From Margaritispora aquatica (taxonomy: Eukaryota > Ascomycota > Leotiomycetes > Helotiales > Discinellaceae), in the NCBI GenBank assembly GCA_007644065.1, contig VJWN01000013.1, positions 1,116,001 to 1,180,000 on the forward strand: a stretch of DNA of 64,000 nucleotides. Direction: 5' to 3'. Of the stretch, positions 1-11,046 are shown piece after piece (within the stretch, counting starts at the first letter, position 1; the number at the start of each line of letters is the position of its first letter). The position numbers were made by a program, and so were the translations under genes. The notes below the pieces were generated by a model. That model did no database searches and was not told where the DNA came from. It saw only the letters and a list, made by a program, of their open reading frames with translations.

Positions 1-243
1 GAGGCTGCGCCATGATATTTCTTCCACAGCACCCTCGTGGTTGTCTTCAGTTTTGTGAGGAGAGTGAATGCGCGCATATTTTCAGTGAGGAGGAGAGGAG
101 GGTCATTCAAATAAGAAGTCAGGCCAGGTCCTACTTGGATAATGAAGAGTGCGCAGCGATGCCACGCCGGCGGGGGCTGATGTTCCTCCCTCCCTCCCTT
201 CAGGCCAATCGGAAGCCTGGATTGCCTTCTTCAGCATCACAAA

Positions 244-997
244 TTGCGTCGCCTTGAGGGTTTCTCAGCCTTTCACGTTCCACGACATCATCCAGGCGAC
301 GCAAACCCGGACTTGGATGGCTGAACCAGGGATTGTGCCCAGGTACGAAATACCACAGGGAGGGAGGTATGGACGACATCCAAAGACAACACAGAATTTA
401 GTACATCCCCTGCCATTTGCTGACTAATTTGCGTCGCCTTCGCCTGGTTCATGAAAATTGAACAGGGAGGGGAGGGCAGGGCTTGAGTTGAGCATTTCTG
501 CGTCGCCTTAACTATTTCAATCATTGTTTCTGCAACCTTATGGCGTCGCCCTGACCGTTGGAGTCCTCGCGTTTCGTTTCTACAGGCTCATTTGTCGGTA
601 GTCATCAAGGCGATGCAAAATGGCGGATCTTACAAGTGATATGCGTCCCCTGCCACCGATGCAAGCGATGTCTAGCAGTTTTTGCGTCGCTTTGAGTTCT
701 CGAGTACCCTTCATCCCTCCCGTCCCTGAATATACCAGCTCTAACACGTCGAATTGTATGAACTGCGTCGCCTTGGTCCACCGAGGCTCTCTTGAGAAGT
801 TTCTACGTCGCCTCGACCCGACTCCAACACTCGGCCTCACGATATTAGCATCCTCTCTTGCGTCGCCTGGGCTAGGATTGGGGTTGAGAGAGAAAAAGTT
901 CTGCGTCGCCCTTACCACAGTAACTCGTTTCATTTTGTTGCCAACTTGGACTCTTGCGTCGCCTTCACCAGATCGCTCCTCTTGTCTGCGTCGCCTG
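244..997 (+). repeat. Cluster of TGCGTCGCC motifs
   Basis: About 13 copies of the core TGCGTCGCC lie within 750 bp, starting near 244, 429, 498, 540, 682, 763, 803, 858, 901, 954 and 986 on the plus strand, and near 295 and 607 in inverted orientation. Most are preceded by T or C and followed by a pyrimidine and T or G. Spacing is irregular (about 32 to 134 bp) and the sequence between copies is not similar, so this is not a tandem repeat. The core also reads Leu-Arg-Arg-Leu, but the Arg codons almost never vary and the spacings break frame, so DNA-level conservation is likelier. The cluster ends about 240 bp before the ATG of the next gene. Its function is unknown. Confidence 0.8.
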
Positions 998-1239
998 GAG
1001 CTCTTTTGTTAACATGAGCACATCTCTGACCTCCGCTGAAGCTTTTAAAAACCCTACCTCTTCCCTCTTGCCTCGAGTTCTTCTCTCCTTCAGTGCTATT
1101 TTTCAAATCTCTCGTTCACAACGCTCATCGAGTAAGCAATCCAGTTTAAAGATCTTCGTTGGAATAGTCTATCAAGAGATCTTCCCGCCGCTCTCCTTCC
1201 CATTATAGCACTCTATATCAACCAACCCTCTTATCCAGC

Positions 1240-1747
1240 ATGTCTTCAATCCCACCACCTAGCTGCGATGTCCTTTGGACTCCTGATATCATTGTGAACG
1301 TTGTCTACCGCAGCATCATGATCGTGGTCATCTCTGCACTCGTTTGGGAGAGATACCGCCGTCCGGGTCGTATTATTGACGGTAGGTTTCCTAATGCCTG
1401 CTCTTGAATTTTGCTGACCTGGACAAGAAGAACAAGCCATATGCCCCACTACAGGGAGCGACCTTCAACCCCAACCAAAGCCAAACAAGACCAATATAAC
1501 GGCAAGGGAAGCCGCGGACACTCAGCACACCTACGTTGAAGATGGAGGCGAGGCTAAGGTAGAGGCAGGAGAAGCTGCGAACCCCAAGCCCACCGGACTT
1601 ATTGAGAATAGAGACAAGGTCCATACGACGGCAGAGAAATCTGTGAATACCAAGCATACCCACCTTGAGAATGGAAGCAAGCTCGACGTGATTGCGACTA
1701 CTGCCGGTGTTATGAATAGCTTAGGTGAAGTTGCTATTACTCTTTGA
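1240..1747 (+). CDS. Small single-pass membrane protein, unknown function
   Basis: Two exons, 1240-1381 and 1428-1747, give 153 residues. The intron (GTAGGT to ACAAG, 46 bp) has a good branch site TGCTGAC, and frame is kept across it. Residues 17-36 form one hydrophobic helix followed by a basic stretch (RYRRPGR), as in a type I or tail-in membrane protein. The rest is hydrophilic and rich in Glu, Lys, Thr and Asn, with a weakly repeated block (HTYVEDG near the middle, HTHLENG near the end). I recognise no family. The ATG is the first in frame after a pyrimidine-rich leader. The alternative is chance: the support is splice signals, the helix and an open second exon, not homology. Confidence 0.5.
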
Positions 1748-4700
1748 TTAGAGACATGACTGCTAGGATTGATGATGTATATTTTTGTCACGTGCTTGGA
1801 GACTTGATCTTAAGAGGGGATTGAAATTGATATTGGTGTCGAATTTGGAAAGGTCGTACGTGCTCAGATGGCTCGTGTGTTGTCTTCTTCTGGTGAGCTT
1901 ATGAGCTTTTTGGGTCGTCTATATTGTACAAAAGGGGATAGATAGAATTTATAGATCTCCCCTCGTTCTGCTGTAGTACAACAGTGCAAAACTACTGCGC
2001 TACACTTCGCGTGATACCTACAAATACGTAATCAAAATAGAACTGGTGACTGTAAATACAATATTTGATAAGGGAGATAAAGCGTTTCTCGCTTATTAAA
2101 ATATGTCATTTCGTGCACTTCTGCCCGGATACACCCGGCAGACAGGTTTCTTTATGCTCTGTGTCTTTAAACTTTAGTATTATGCTTGAACTTACTAAAA
2201 GCTTTACACTATGGCCCCGAGTTCCGGGGACAGGACGATAGCCATAATTGAGCAAAGTATAACAGCTACAGCAGCTTTTAACGCTCTCAACAGAACGATC
2301 GACAGTGTCGCCAAACTACAGTATTTTCTGAATATAAGTCCCGCCCTTTGTAGATGAATAGCTAAAGAAAAAAGTTTTGATAGCAAACTGATTAAAGCTT
2401 TATATGTTTAAATGGTAGAGATTTAAAACCCCGATACTAGAAATATTTTTCGGCACACCAGTTTTTTCGGCATGTAGGAATAGAAATTTGTTGTTTTTGA
2501 AATCTTTATTCTCTATTCTGATTCGAAATGGATCTAATACAATATCGGTTCTCAGGCTGTGTTTCATATGAAGCGACAAAACTTATGCCAAGCTCTTTCA
2601 AATTCACGATCTAGATTCATATAAGTATATAGTGGTAGGATTCCATATCTTAAACTGGATTAGAAGCAAGAAACAGTCAAAGCTGAGCTGTTCATACATT
2701 TTTGGTTCAGTGCGACTTGGTGTCGTTCAGTGGTATTAAAGTGCGATGTTTCTAAGATCTCGTTTAATCTTTGATGTAATTCAAGGAGCTGGAGTCATAT
2801 TATCGTGAGATGATGTGTATATATGACAATGAGAGTGAGTTAAGGAACTTGACAGTGATGACGAGATTGAGAGTAGCTCAATGCCACAAGTATTATCGAT
2901 CTTCGATATGAGTTGACAGTTATGTTAACAATGCTTGACTAGGCAGAGAAACTCCGACCACGGGTGACAGCGCCAAGATTCAGCTTTGCCGTGGTTAAAG
3001 AAGAAATGGATATAACCCAGATCAGTTATCAGACTTTTTAATATTCAGAAAATCTCTTCTCTTCTAGAATTTCAAGCAAAACCCGGTGTTTAGAAACAAA
3101 CGATCATTAGATCCTAGCATATGAAGACGCAACGCCACAGTAAACCTGAATCCATCGAAGAACTCGTTTCATCTTAATCAAAAGTAGTTATCAATCGAGA
3201 GATGTTCTTTATACTTGTAAATTTTTAAGCTAAGTTCATTGTAGTGCCGCTTTCACTTTCACACAATTTCACTTGATTTACATGATTAATCATCAAAATC
3301 TCTCATGATATTCTCGATGTATCAAGTAACAAAAGGAGACGCTAGAGTCGATTTTACACTCAGTATAGTAATTTACAACTAAATATGGAACACTACAGCA
3401 TAGATCGTAGTCTTTGAATGCTTTCCAGAGATTTAACCTTAAATGGACGATTTATTATGTTTTAGAATTCCCTGCCTTTTGTCGAATACACTGTTGAGAC
3501 AAGAGAGAATCTTGTGTTTGTTTTATAATATAATGATACATATAAATAAACCAAGAAGTGTATTTCAATGGGCCATAACCCTCGCTTTTGCAATGACGAA
3601 GACTTTCTCTAAAAACAATACTATGATTTATTGCAACAGAAACTTTATTTGTCGTCGAACGTAAAGCGTCGCTGCTTTCATATCACTAATCTGAATCAAA
3701 CTTAAGGCAAGGAAAAGCATTCCTAAGTCTTCCTGAGTATCTCTGAGTACTCTGAGTATTCCTTAAACCTACGCCTCTATTATTATATTGGTCTCTTTCG
3801 CACTAGTTAGTTACTTTCAGTTGGATTCCTAAAGTTATATCTAAAACAGAATCTAAAAGTAGCAAGATTCTTTTTCAGCTCTTTAGTCGATACTTAAATC
3901 TTTTACTACTCTTTGTTACCTTTATACTAATTTAGGCTAGTTACAATAAGTACTACGACAGCTCTACTCTACCTGACTATAGAAAGGAGCTAGAAAGGAC
4001 TGGGACTAAGGTCGGATCGGTTCTTTATAAAAACCAAACCCTTTGCTAGAAGGCCCTTTCCAATTCTTTTTCTCGATACATTTTGTATTTTTAGCTCTGA
4101 CCGCCTATTATTAATATTATATTTAGTCTACTATTCATTCCCATACATTAAAACCGTAGTCTTAATAGTATTATAGCAACAGCAGTCAGAATTATAATAA
4201 TTAACTTTAAAAACACCTATAGACAATGTAATAAGTACCTTTCTTTAAAATATACTTCGAATCGAAAGGATTTTAAAAGATAAAATATATTTAAAGTAAG
4301 GCGAAAGCCCAATAAAATATCAAGGGGAAAGGGAAGATGTTTTATATAAAAGATAATACTCTCGAATAGTAAAGTGAAAGTGCAGATTAAGCTGAAATAT
4401 TGTTTATTTTCATATTGTATTGCTTCAGTAAACTTTATTTCCAGGTTGGCTTGATATTGGCTCGTTATATTGTCGCTACATTGTCAACAATAGTTTTGGG
4501 TGACCGAAATTGAAGTTGTTTTAAATTCAGATTAGCTAGGGTATCAATTTCATTGTTCTTATCGCTCTATGGAAACAGGGTATAGTAGTAGCTATAAACA
4601 ACAATTGGTGAAGTCCCAATCCTAGATTCCTGTATTCCACAATATCCTCAAAGAAACGCTTCGATGATGCTATAGTATCCAAAATCTGGTTATGTTTTAC

Positions 4701-4849
4701 AAGTAAGAAAAACGTTGTACATGGCTGGTAACCGGACAAATCATGACAGGAAGATGAAATCTCGATGCCACCAGCAAAGTCAAGCGGCCTTGACTTTGGT
4801 GTTCAAAAAGGTCCGAGTAGTTCTATTCGCCGTTCACTAGCTTGACCAT
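1748..4849. other. Gene-poor AT-rich DNA
   Basis: I find no convincing gene in this 3.1 kb. It is AT-rich, most strongly about 3,800-4,480. The longest open frames (about 60-73 codons) have no splice partners or recognisable residues. The stretch 3,720-3,770 holds short imperfect repeats of CTGAGTA. The sequence could be transposon debris altered by repeat-induced point mutation, but no transposase or polymerase motif is visible. Confidence 0.5.
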
Positions 4850-7710
4850 TTAACTTTTCTTGGAGCCGTCGAACCATGGATCTGTGGATCCAAAGAGCAT
4901 TTTCCAAACATTGCCGGTCGATACTTCGTGATCAACGATATCACTATCAATGAGTTAGGTCGAAATTTGCGCATTGAATATGTCAGTTACTCACTCGTTC
5001 AATTCTAAGTCGTCGTCGATCCTGTCTAAACGCTTCAGCGCTTCATTATCACTACCAAAGCTGATGAATTGAATTCCAGCATGGAATTTTCCATGCTCGT
5101 CAAGCTTGGCCAAGAGTCGCTTGATCAGTGGGCTCAAATCAGTGCTTGGCTGCCATATTCCATCTGTGAGCACATAAATGGTCAAAGAACGGATGGGCTT
5201 GAATTTCTTCTTGAACCATGACTTGTCGAAAGCTTCAATGTAACTGTTGATGATAGAATCCAACCGTATCCGTATGTCTGTTATCCCTTTGGGATCATTG
5301 CCGAGAAACTTTTCGACCAATTTCTGTGGGTCTTTTGACCGATACTTTTTTGTGGTGCCAGTAAAGTATAGTTCCATGCCGTCTGGATCTGCATTTTTAA
5401 GAAAATATGCCAATACTTCTATTATGCGTTTGACTTCGGGTTCGTGCACTTTCATCGTGCCTGCGTCATCGATCAAAAACACCTGTTTCTAGTCAATAAT
5501 GATATTCATAAGGAGGACAGTTGACACTCACGTGATCTCGAGCCACCAGTCGTCGAAGCAGATCTTGATTTTGTAGTTCTGTGACCTTGCCGCGTTTTCT
5601 GTCATTCATCCATCGTTCGGCATCTTCAACGCGTAATTCGGGAGGAGGCCGAGTCGGGCTTGTACGTGCCGGCACTAGCGAGGGTCGTCTCGGTATCCTC
5701 GTAGGTATAGGTGTTGCTGTGGGGACTGTAGTTAATAGCACTTTATTGGCTGACGGCGTTGATGTAGCAACTTCTTGGGTGGGGAGAATCGTACCAGGCA
5801 TACCTAACGCAGGCACGTTGAAGGACGAAGCATTCCTGGTCGTATCTGTCGGTGGTTGAGTAGTAAAAACAGACATAATACTTGATGGAAGTTGGATACT
5901 AGACAAATTTGCAGTTCCTGTACTCTGTACCAAAACATCTGTAGAAGGGATCGTATTCGTTGAGCCAAGTAGTAAAACCGGACTGATGACCCGACCTGAG
6001 GAAATCGGTGGAGAGTTTTGGGTAGCATGTGCACTGCTTGCTTCCTTGACGATGCGACCTGCGAACAGGTATGCCTGTTTCGCGCTTGGCCTGCCTTCAG
6101 GCACATCAAGCATGGGCTTGACCAGTCTTTCAAGTATCATTCCGGTGATATGATCTGAATTGCGGAAGTCTTTGTTGAGGCTATCGATTCTTTCCAACAC
6201 GACAGGAAGTATCTCGCCATCACCGTTATGAAACCAATCGCCATTTTTGGTGGCTACATCCGCAGCAATAGCGAGTTTTCGACTCAATCGGAACTTTTGC
6301 AGGCCAGGATATCCATGAGTGAGCCAAACCGCTGCTTCGCACAATATACACCCAAATGACCAAATATCGACATTTTGTTTGACAGCAAGAGAGCTATCTT
6401 CAAGAAACTTGTCTTCTCTATAGCATTCAGGGGCACCTATAAATAAGAATTAGGCTGAAGTAAAGTTAAGTGCCGGCGAAAGGACTTGCCGTATGTCTGA
6501 GTGCCATAGGCATCGATGTCGGAGCCTTCTGTGGATGTTCTTTTGAAGTGACTAAGTCCCAAATCCGACAATATGAATTTCCATTGATATGGGGATTTGC
6601 AATTATTGCTCTTCACCAAGATATTCTCAGGTTTCACATCCTGGTGCCACCTTTCGAGTTTTTAGCAAAGATCTATTGTTTAGAATGAGTCACATACCCT
6701 TGAAGGATTTGGGGTCCAGTGAGATCATTCTGCAGGGTGACAGCGTGTATGTGAACTAAGGCTTTGAGGATACCACACAGAGATGCCCAGAAGAGCTCAA
6801 TGTCACGTCCACTTGTTGGTGGAAGCACATTTTGGAAATACTGCTCCAAGTTGCCCTGATCTGCGAAGTCTAGGATGACATTGTAGGTACCATTATGGGT
6901 ATAACTTCCATGGAAATGGATGATGTTTGGATCTTCAGCTCCAGCAGAAGGTCTTAGTCGTCTGAACGCATCGACCTCGCTCCCGTAGTATGTTGCTGCA
7001 TCATGTTCGTGGTAAGTTTTCAGGACGAAAGTATCTTTATACCGTCCTGCCAGAGTCTTTGAAACGTTAGATGATGGCTTCTTCATTTGAAAGGGATAGC
7101 TCCAGCATACCAAGTCAGTAGAGCCTTCACGCCGTAGCTTATTCAAGGAGGAGTGTAAGACGATCTTGGACACAACTGCACTCCCACCTCTGGCAAGCTC
7201 CTTGCGTTCAATGATGGGCAAGATACGATGCGCATCAACGGAATTGTGTATCTTGAACGTCATCTCTGCCGCACAGAACATCCATTGCTTCTCGAAGAAT
7301 AAGTCCCATATAGTCGGATGTGTGGTGTTTATAGGAAAGTTTGGGGGCTTCGAGTGGAAAGGAATGTGAGAATCCGAGAGATTTTCGTGTTCACAGAAGT
7401 GGCGGATGTGCTTTGCCTTGCCGATGGATAGTAGAATACATAAGGCCTTCAAATAACCCTCCTGTACGACGCTGACCTCGATGGGAAGTTGATCATCCTC
7501 TGGGAAGATGGCCCATAGGAGATGGTCGAGACGGTCATCCTCGGTCAGGTAGTCTGCCAGATCTTGAAATGGCACGAAAGTTTGTTCCTGGTCTGATGCA
7601 GGACTTTTGGCCGAAATGAGCGATTCGGCGAGATGCTTGTGAAAACTTTGTAGGGATCGCTGGTCATCCGGCTGCTCGCCGTTGTAGTAGTCTGGTAACT
7701 GCGATGCCAT
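4850..7710 (-). CDS. Protein kinase fused to a C-terminal vWA domain
   Basis: Five exons on the minus strand (7710-6698, 6650-6490, 6436-5532, 5488-4995, 4943-4850) encode 888 residues. The kinase part has a glycine-loop-like LARGGSAVVSKI near 173-184, a VLKTY lysine, catalytic loop HQDVKPEN at 340-347, DLG at 367-369 and YGAPE ending at 395, so an active Ser/Thr kinase is plausible. An N-terminal region of about 170 residues precedes it. After the kinase comes a linker rich in Pro, Ser and Thr, then a von Willebrand A domain starting near 696 with FLIDDAGTM, where the usual DxSxS metal site has Ala for the first Ser. The vWA domain ends in the last exon with an FGSTDPWFDG tail. Intron 2 has a GC donor (GCAAGT); the others are GT..AG. 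The substrate is unknown. A role in signalling or non-self response is inference from similar fungal architectures. Confidence 0.85.
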
Positions 7711-8327
7711 TTTAGGTGCCTTCCTGGGTCCGGGCTTCAGCAGACAGTTGCCAAGGGTTAGAGACTAAGAAAGCTTAAACTGACGACGGCAATTCTAAAC
7801 GAAGGATTCCTGGCACGTCCCATCCGATCGACGTGAAATGGAAACAGAAGATTGCAGTACAAGCAGGCAAGCAGGCAATATGTGATTTGAATCAGGTAGA
7901 GATCACAATCGCAGTTTATGTGCGATGCACACGAGCCTTGTTCAGATGTGATAGCGCCAGGGGCAGCTTTTTTTCCGTACCTACCTACAATTAATCTGCC
8001 TGCCTGCCTGCCAGCCTGCCTGCCGGCTACTGATCCGCACTGCAGCTTTCAACAATGCCGACATTACAGCCTCCATGCAACCTCAAGTGGGAGCTGTGTG
8101 CCTCTCTGGTGTGCCTTGCGCGTGACATGCACTGCACATATCATCCAACCACTGGCAACTTCTTCGCGACGTCACAGCACAGTAATGTGGGTGACAATGC
8201 AGAAGTTTTCTAGGCAAATGCAAATTTTGCTATCCCAGCAATTTGTTCGTGAAGGGGGACTAATACGTCTATGAGATCTATGTTTGTGCACCTGCGACAA
8301 CGCAGACTTGGTTAGTACCCTGCTCAT
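7711..8327. other. Intergenic region with CTGC microsatellite
   Basis: This is the 5' flank of the kinase-vWA gene and the 3' flank of the CorA-like gene. A short (CTGC)n tract lies at about 7,996-8,025, and a related GCAAGCAGGCAAGCAGG stretch near 7,861-7,877. No gene is visible. Confidence 0.6.
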
Positions 8328-10350
8328 TCAAACCCTTCCTTTCTCCTCGTCCGTTGCCTTGGCCATTGCTCGTTTTGAAGCTTGCCATTTCTCCACTTTA
8401 TATATGATAACCCATGCAGCAAATGTCAGTACCATCAATGGTATGCTGACATATAACCAAAGATATAGAGCTTCTCGTCGGAAGACTCTAGGACTACCAC
8501 CTGCAGTACTATCCTGAAATTGTACAATATCTGTACTCATGATTGTCTGAAATGGCGTTAGTGTTTTTCTGAATTTGCTTCCCGCCGTATGAATTTGGCG
8601 AGTACTTACTGAGAAAAAAGTCCCAGGGAGGAAGAACAATGTCACGCCTGTAATGATCCTCATCGACACTGTTTCCTGAGTTGCCTTCTTGGCTAGTTGA
8701 TTCATTTCTTTAGTCAAGGTCTCCATGTTTCTAGTCATTTGCTCTGTATTGTCTGCCGATTGTTGAGCCTTGCTGGCAAATAAATTATTTGCTACTGTGC
8801 TTTGATGGTTCAGAATGCCGTAGAGCTAAAAAAGTTAGTGACTTCAACCTAAGGGAAATGGAATCATAGATGAATACATACTAGTGCCTTTCGATTTCCG
8901 AGAGTGCTGACCAAAGTCCCGGCTCTAGAAATATGAATTTGTAATTCGCGAATAAGTGTTGTGATTTGTTTCCCAAATCGGCTCACACTGTTCCGATTTA
9001 AATCACTGAAATCCTTTCCATTCTCACCACATGTGGTCAAATTCTCGTAGTGCTCTTTCAATTCTTCAAGAACCTTGGCATTGGTACTAAGTACTAAAAT
9101 GACTTCGTTGACTTTATCTTCAAGTGATTGAACATGCTGCAAATCATTGAAGGTAAAGTGATTTTGCCCGGCAGAATCAAAGCGAGACTCTCTAGAGATT
9201 GAGCGGATCCGTTTCCCAGGAGCCGGATGCAAAATCGCGGCTTGAGGTCGAAGGTAAGTTGTGGAGGGGTTTCCTTTGACAGTCTTCATAGACATTGTCC
9301 GCTCTCGAGTTCTCAAAAACCTCCAAGTTTCTTCTTGCTCCGGTTTACGGCCGCGAACTACTCTTGCGGATAACATGCGGCGGGTATTTCCTTGCAGTTC
9401 TTCCTCCAGAAAATTCAAGTACCATCGCCATTCTTCGCCGGCCCATTTGCAGTTGATCAAGTGAATTTCTAACGACTCTTGGAAGGCACGGGCTTTTGTG
9501 CTGAATTGATTTTGGTCGGACGTAAACTTTTCCGTTCGTGACATCATGCGATCTTGGATCTCATCATTCCCTTTTACAGATATCCACAAAGCAACTCCAG
9601 TCTCAATGTCGAATGAGTGGTAGGTTGCAGTCTGTCGAACAGACCAGGGTTCGTGCAGTTCGTCCAAGCCTTTATCGCTGACTTTTTCTACCGATTTCAA
9701 GCTATAACACATTCGAAATTCTCGGCCAGAACGTCTCAGATTCAGTAAGCATGGGCCTGAATCTGTTTCTGATATCCAGTTTTCATGTCGGAACCCGCTG
9801 AAGAAGAAGTCTTGTGGATATATCTGCTGGCCAAAGGGGAATAGAAAGTCTAGAAACTCTGGCATCACTTGATGGTACGTGAGAGCATACATCATCATCT
9901 TCCGAGACACCTCAAGCGAGGCTCGGGAATGCGGAGCAACAACAAACCTGATGGATTTTACTTAGTAATTTTATTTTAACGATTTATGGAGCAGATAGCA
10001 ACATCTGACTTACATAAATCTACATATAGGATCGTGAATATCAAATTTTGAATCTCCACTCAGCCTCCTGCTCAGTTGTTCCACACCATTAATCCACTGC
10101 TCCTTAAATTCTGGTTTTATTTAACGTTTTCTTGTTAAACATGCAAACTGATCATACCTTGTTTCTCGTCGTCATATTCCCAGAGCCTCAATACTCCCTC
10201 AGCTTCTGGCGAGAAGAGCTCACTTTCTCGGGCATCCAGTCTTGAATGGTAGCCCTCGAGATTGTGACTTTGTACTCCAGGCTTGCTAAGATTGTTCGGA
10301 TAATTATCGGACTTCTGACACGATTGGCCGAATTGAATCAGCGGCAACAT
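8328..10350 (-). CDS. CorA-like two-helix membrane protein
   Basis: Five minus-strand exons (10350-10158, 10110-10014, 9947-8882, 8825-8610, 8546-8328) give 596 residues. All four introns are GT..AG, 47-66 bp, and the model stays in frame. The C-terminal part has a long helical, coiled-coil-like region, then two membrane segments: one around ITGVTLFFLPGTFFS, continuing over the last splice junction, and one at LYLWLYVSIPLMVLTFAAWV. FLPGTFFS resembles the stretch found in fungal CorA-like proteins. The classical GMN signature of true Mg2+ channels is not seen, so ion transport is not assured. The N-terminal half (HDPICRFMFVVAPHSRASL, then a YHSFDIETG region) fits the large soluble domain of this fungal family. 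The last intron is 63 bp and in frame, so retention would insert 21 residues between the two helices. Confidence 0.8.
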
Positions 10351-10817
10351 TTTTGTGGAACTTTGGTATTTAATTCTTAATGATTATAGCTATCTAGGGA
10401 GGGGCCTCAAAGCTTGAAGAGCATTTAAAGAAGATTAAGAATTGCGGTTGCGCGTCAGGCTTTCAGCCGGTCATATTTAGTTGGCCGAACGCTTGGATTC
10501 TGGAGCATCGCCACAATCACGTACAACCAGCCATAACATACATCCTGAAAGGGACGTCTACTTTAGCGCACACTGATTACTACCGCTCCATTCAACAGCG
10601 ATTCATCCTCCACACCAAACAATCGCGGAGCCCTTCGCCCTGTGTCATCAAAATAAAATCTCAAATCAACATCGCCCGATGATAAAACACCGACTCTTCA
10701 GATCATAAGTTACAGGGACCAAACACATCATTTGGGACGCGATCGTTTGATTGGTGTTCGTATTCTCAATTTTGCAATCTCGGCCAGTTCCTCCTTGTCT
10801 AATCAGCTACTCTTTCC
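10351..10817. other. Intergenic region
   Basis: Upstream flank of the CorA-like gene. At about 10,736-10,808 the minus strand has an open basic stretch ending in IRTPIKRSRPK then a stop. It could be a lost exon of the small gene at 10,818-11,046, but I found no splice pair that joins them in frame. Confidence 0.4.
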
Positions 10818-11046
10818 TTACAATCTTGAAGAATGACTTGCTAGTTTCAGATATTCCGGCACGTTAATGTTATAGCTATCGTTGGAAATCTGGATGCTAC
10901 TGATCAGATTTATCATTCTCATCTAGAACCAGAGTACAAACCTCGATCTTGAAGTCGGAGTGGGTCGGCCATTTATCCCGTAGGTACCTTTCGAGGTCAT
11001 CTTTGTTCAATCGATACATAGGCAGACTGTCAGTGACGCTGGTCAT
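10818..11046 (-). CDS. Small spliced ORF, unknown function
   Basis: Two minus-strand exons (11046-10942 and 10889-10818) give 58 residues. The intron is 52 bp with a GTTTGT donor, a CTGAT branch-like site and a CCAG acceptor. The first exon reads MYRLNKDDLERYLRDKW early on, and the join continues DFKIE-ISNDSYNINVPEYL, a smooth amphipathic sequence. No family is recognised. A further open stretch (DKEELAEIAKLRIRT) follows in a different frame, so this may be the 5' part of a longer or frameshifted gene. Support is splice logic and composition only. Confidence 0.35.

Noticed and set aside
244..997. CRISPR-like reading of the repeated motif
   Set aside because: Fungal DNA, repeat core of 9-10 bp, irregular spacers and mixed orientation.
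1391..1791. Minus-strand open frames opposite the small membrane-protein gene
   Set aside because: Antisense shadows; the plus-strand model has splice signals and a membrane helix.
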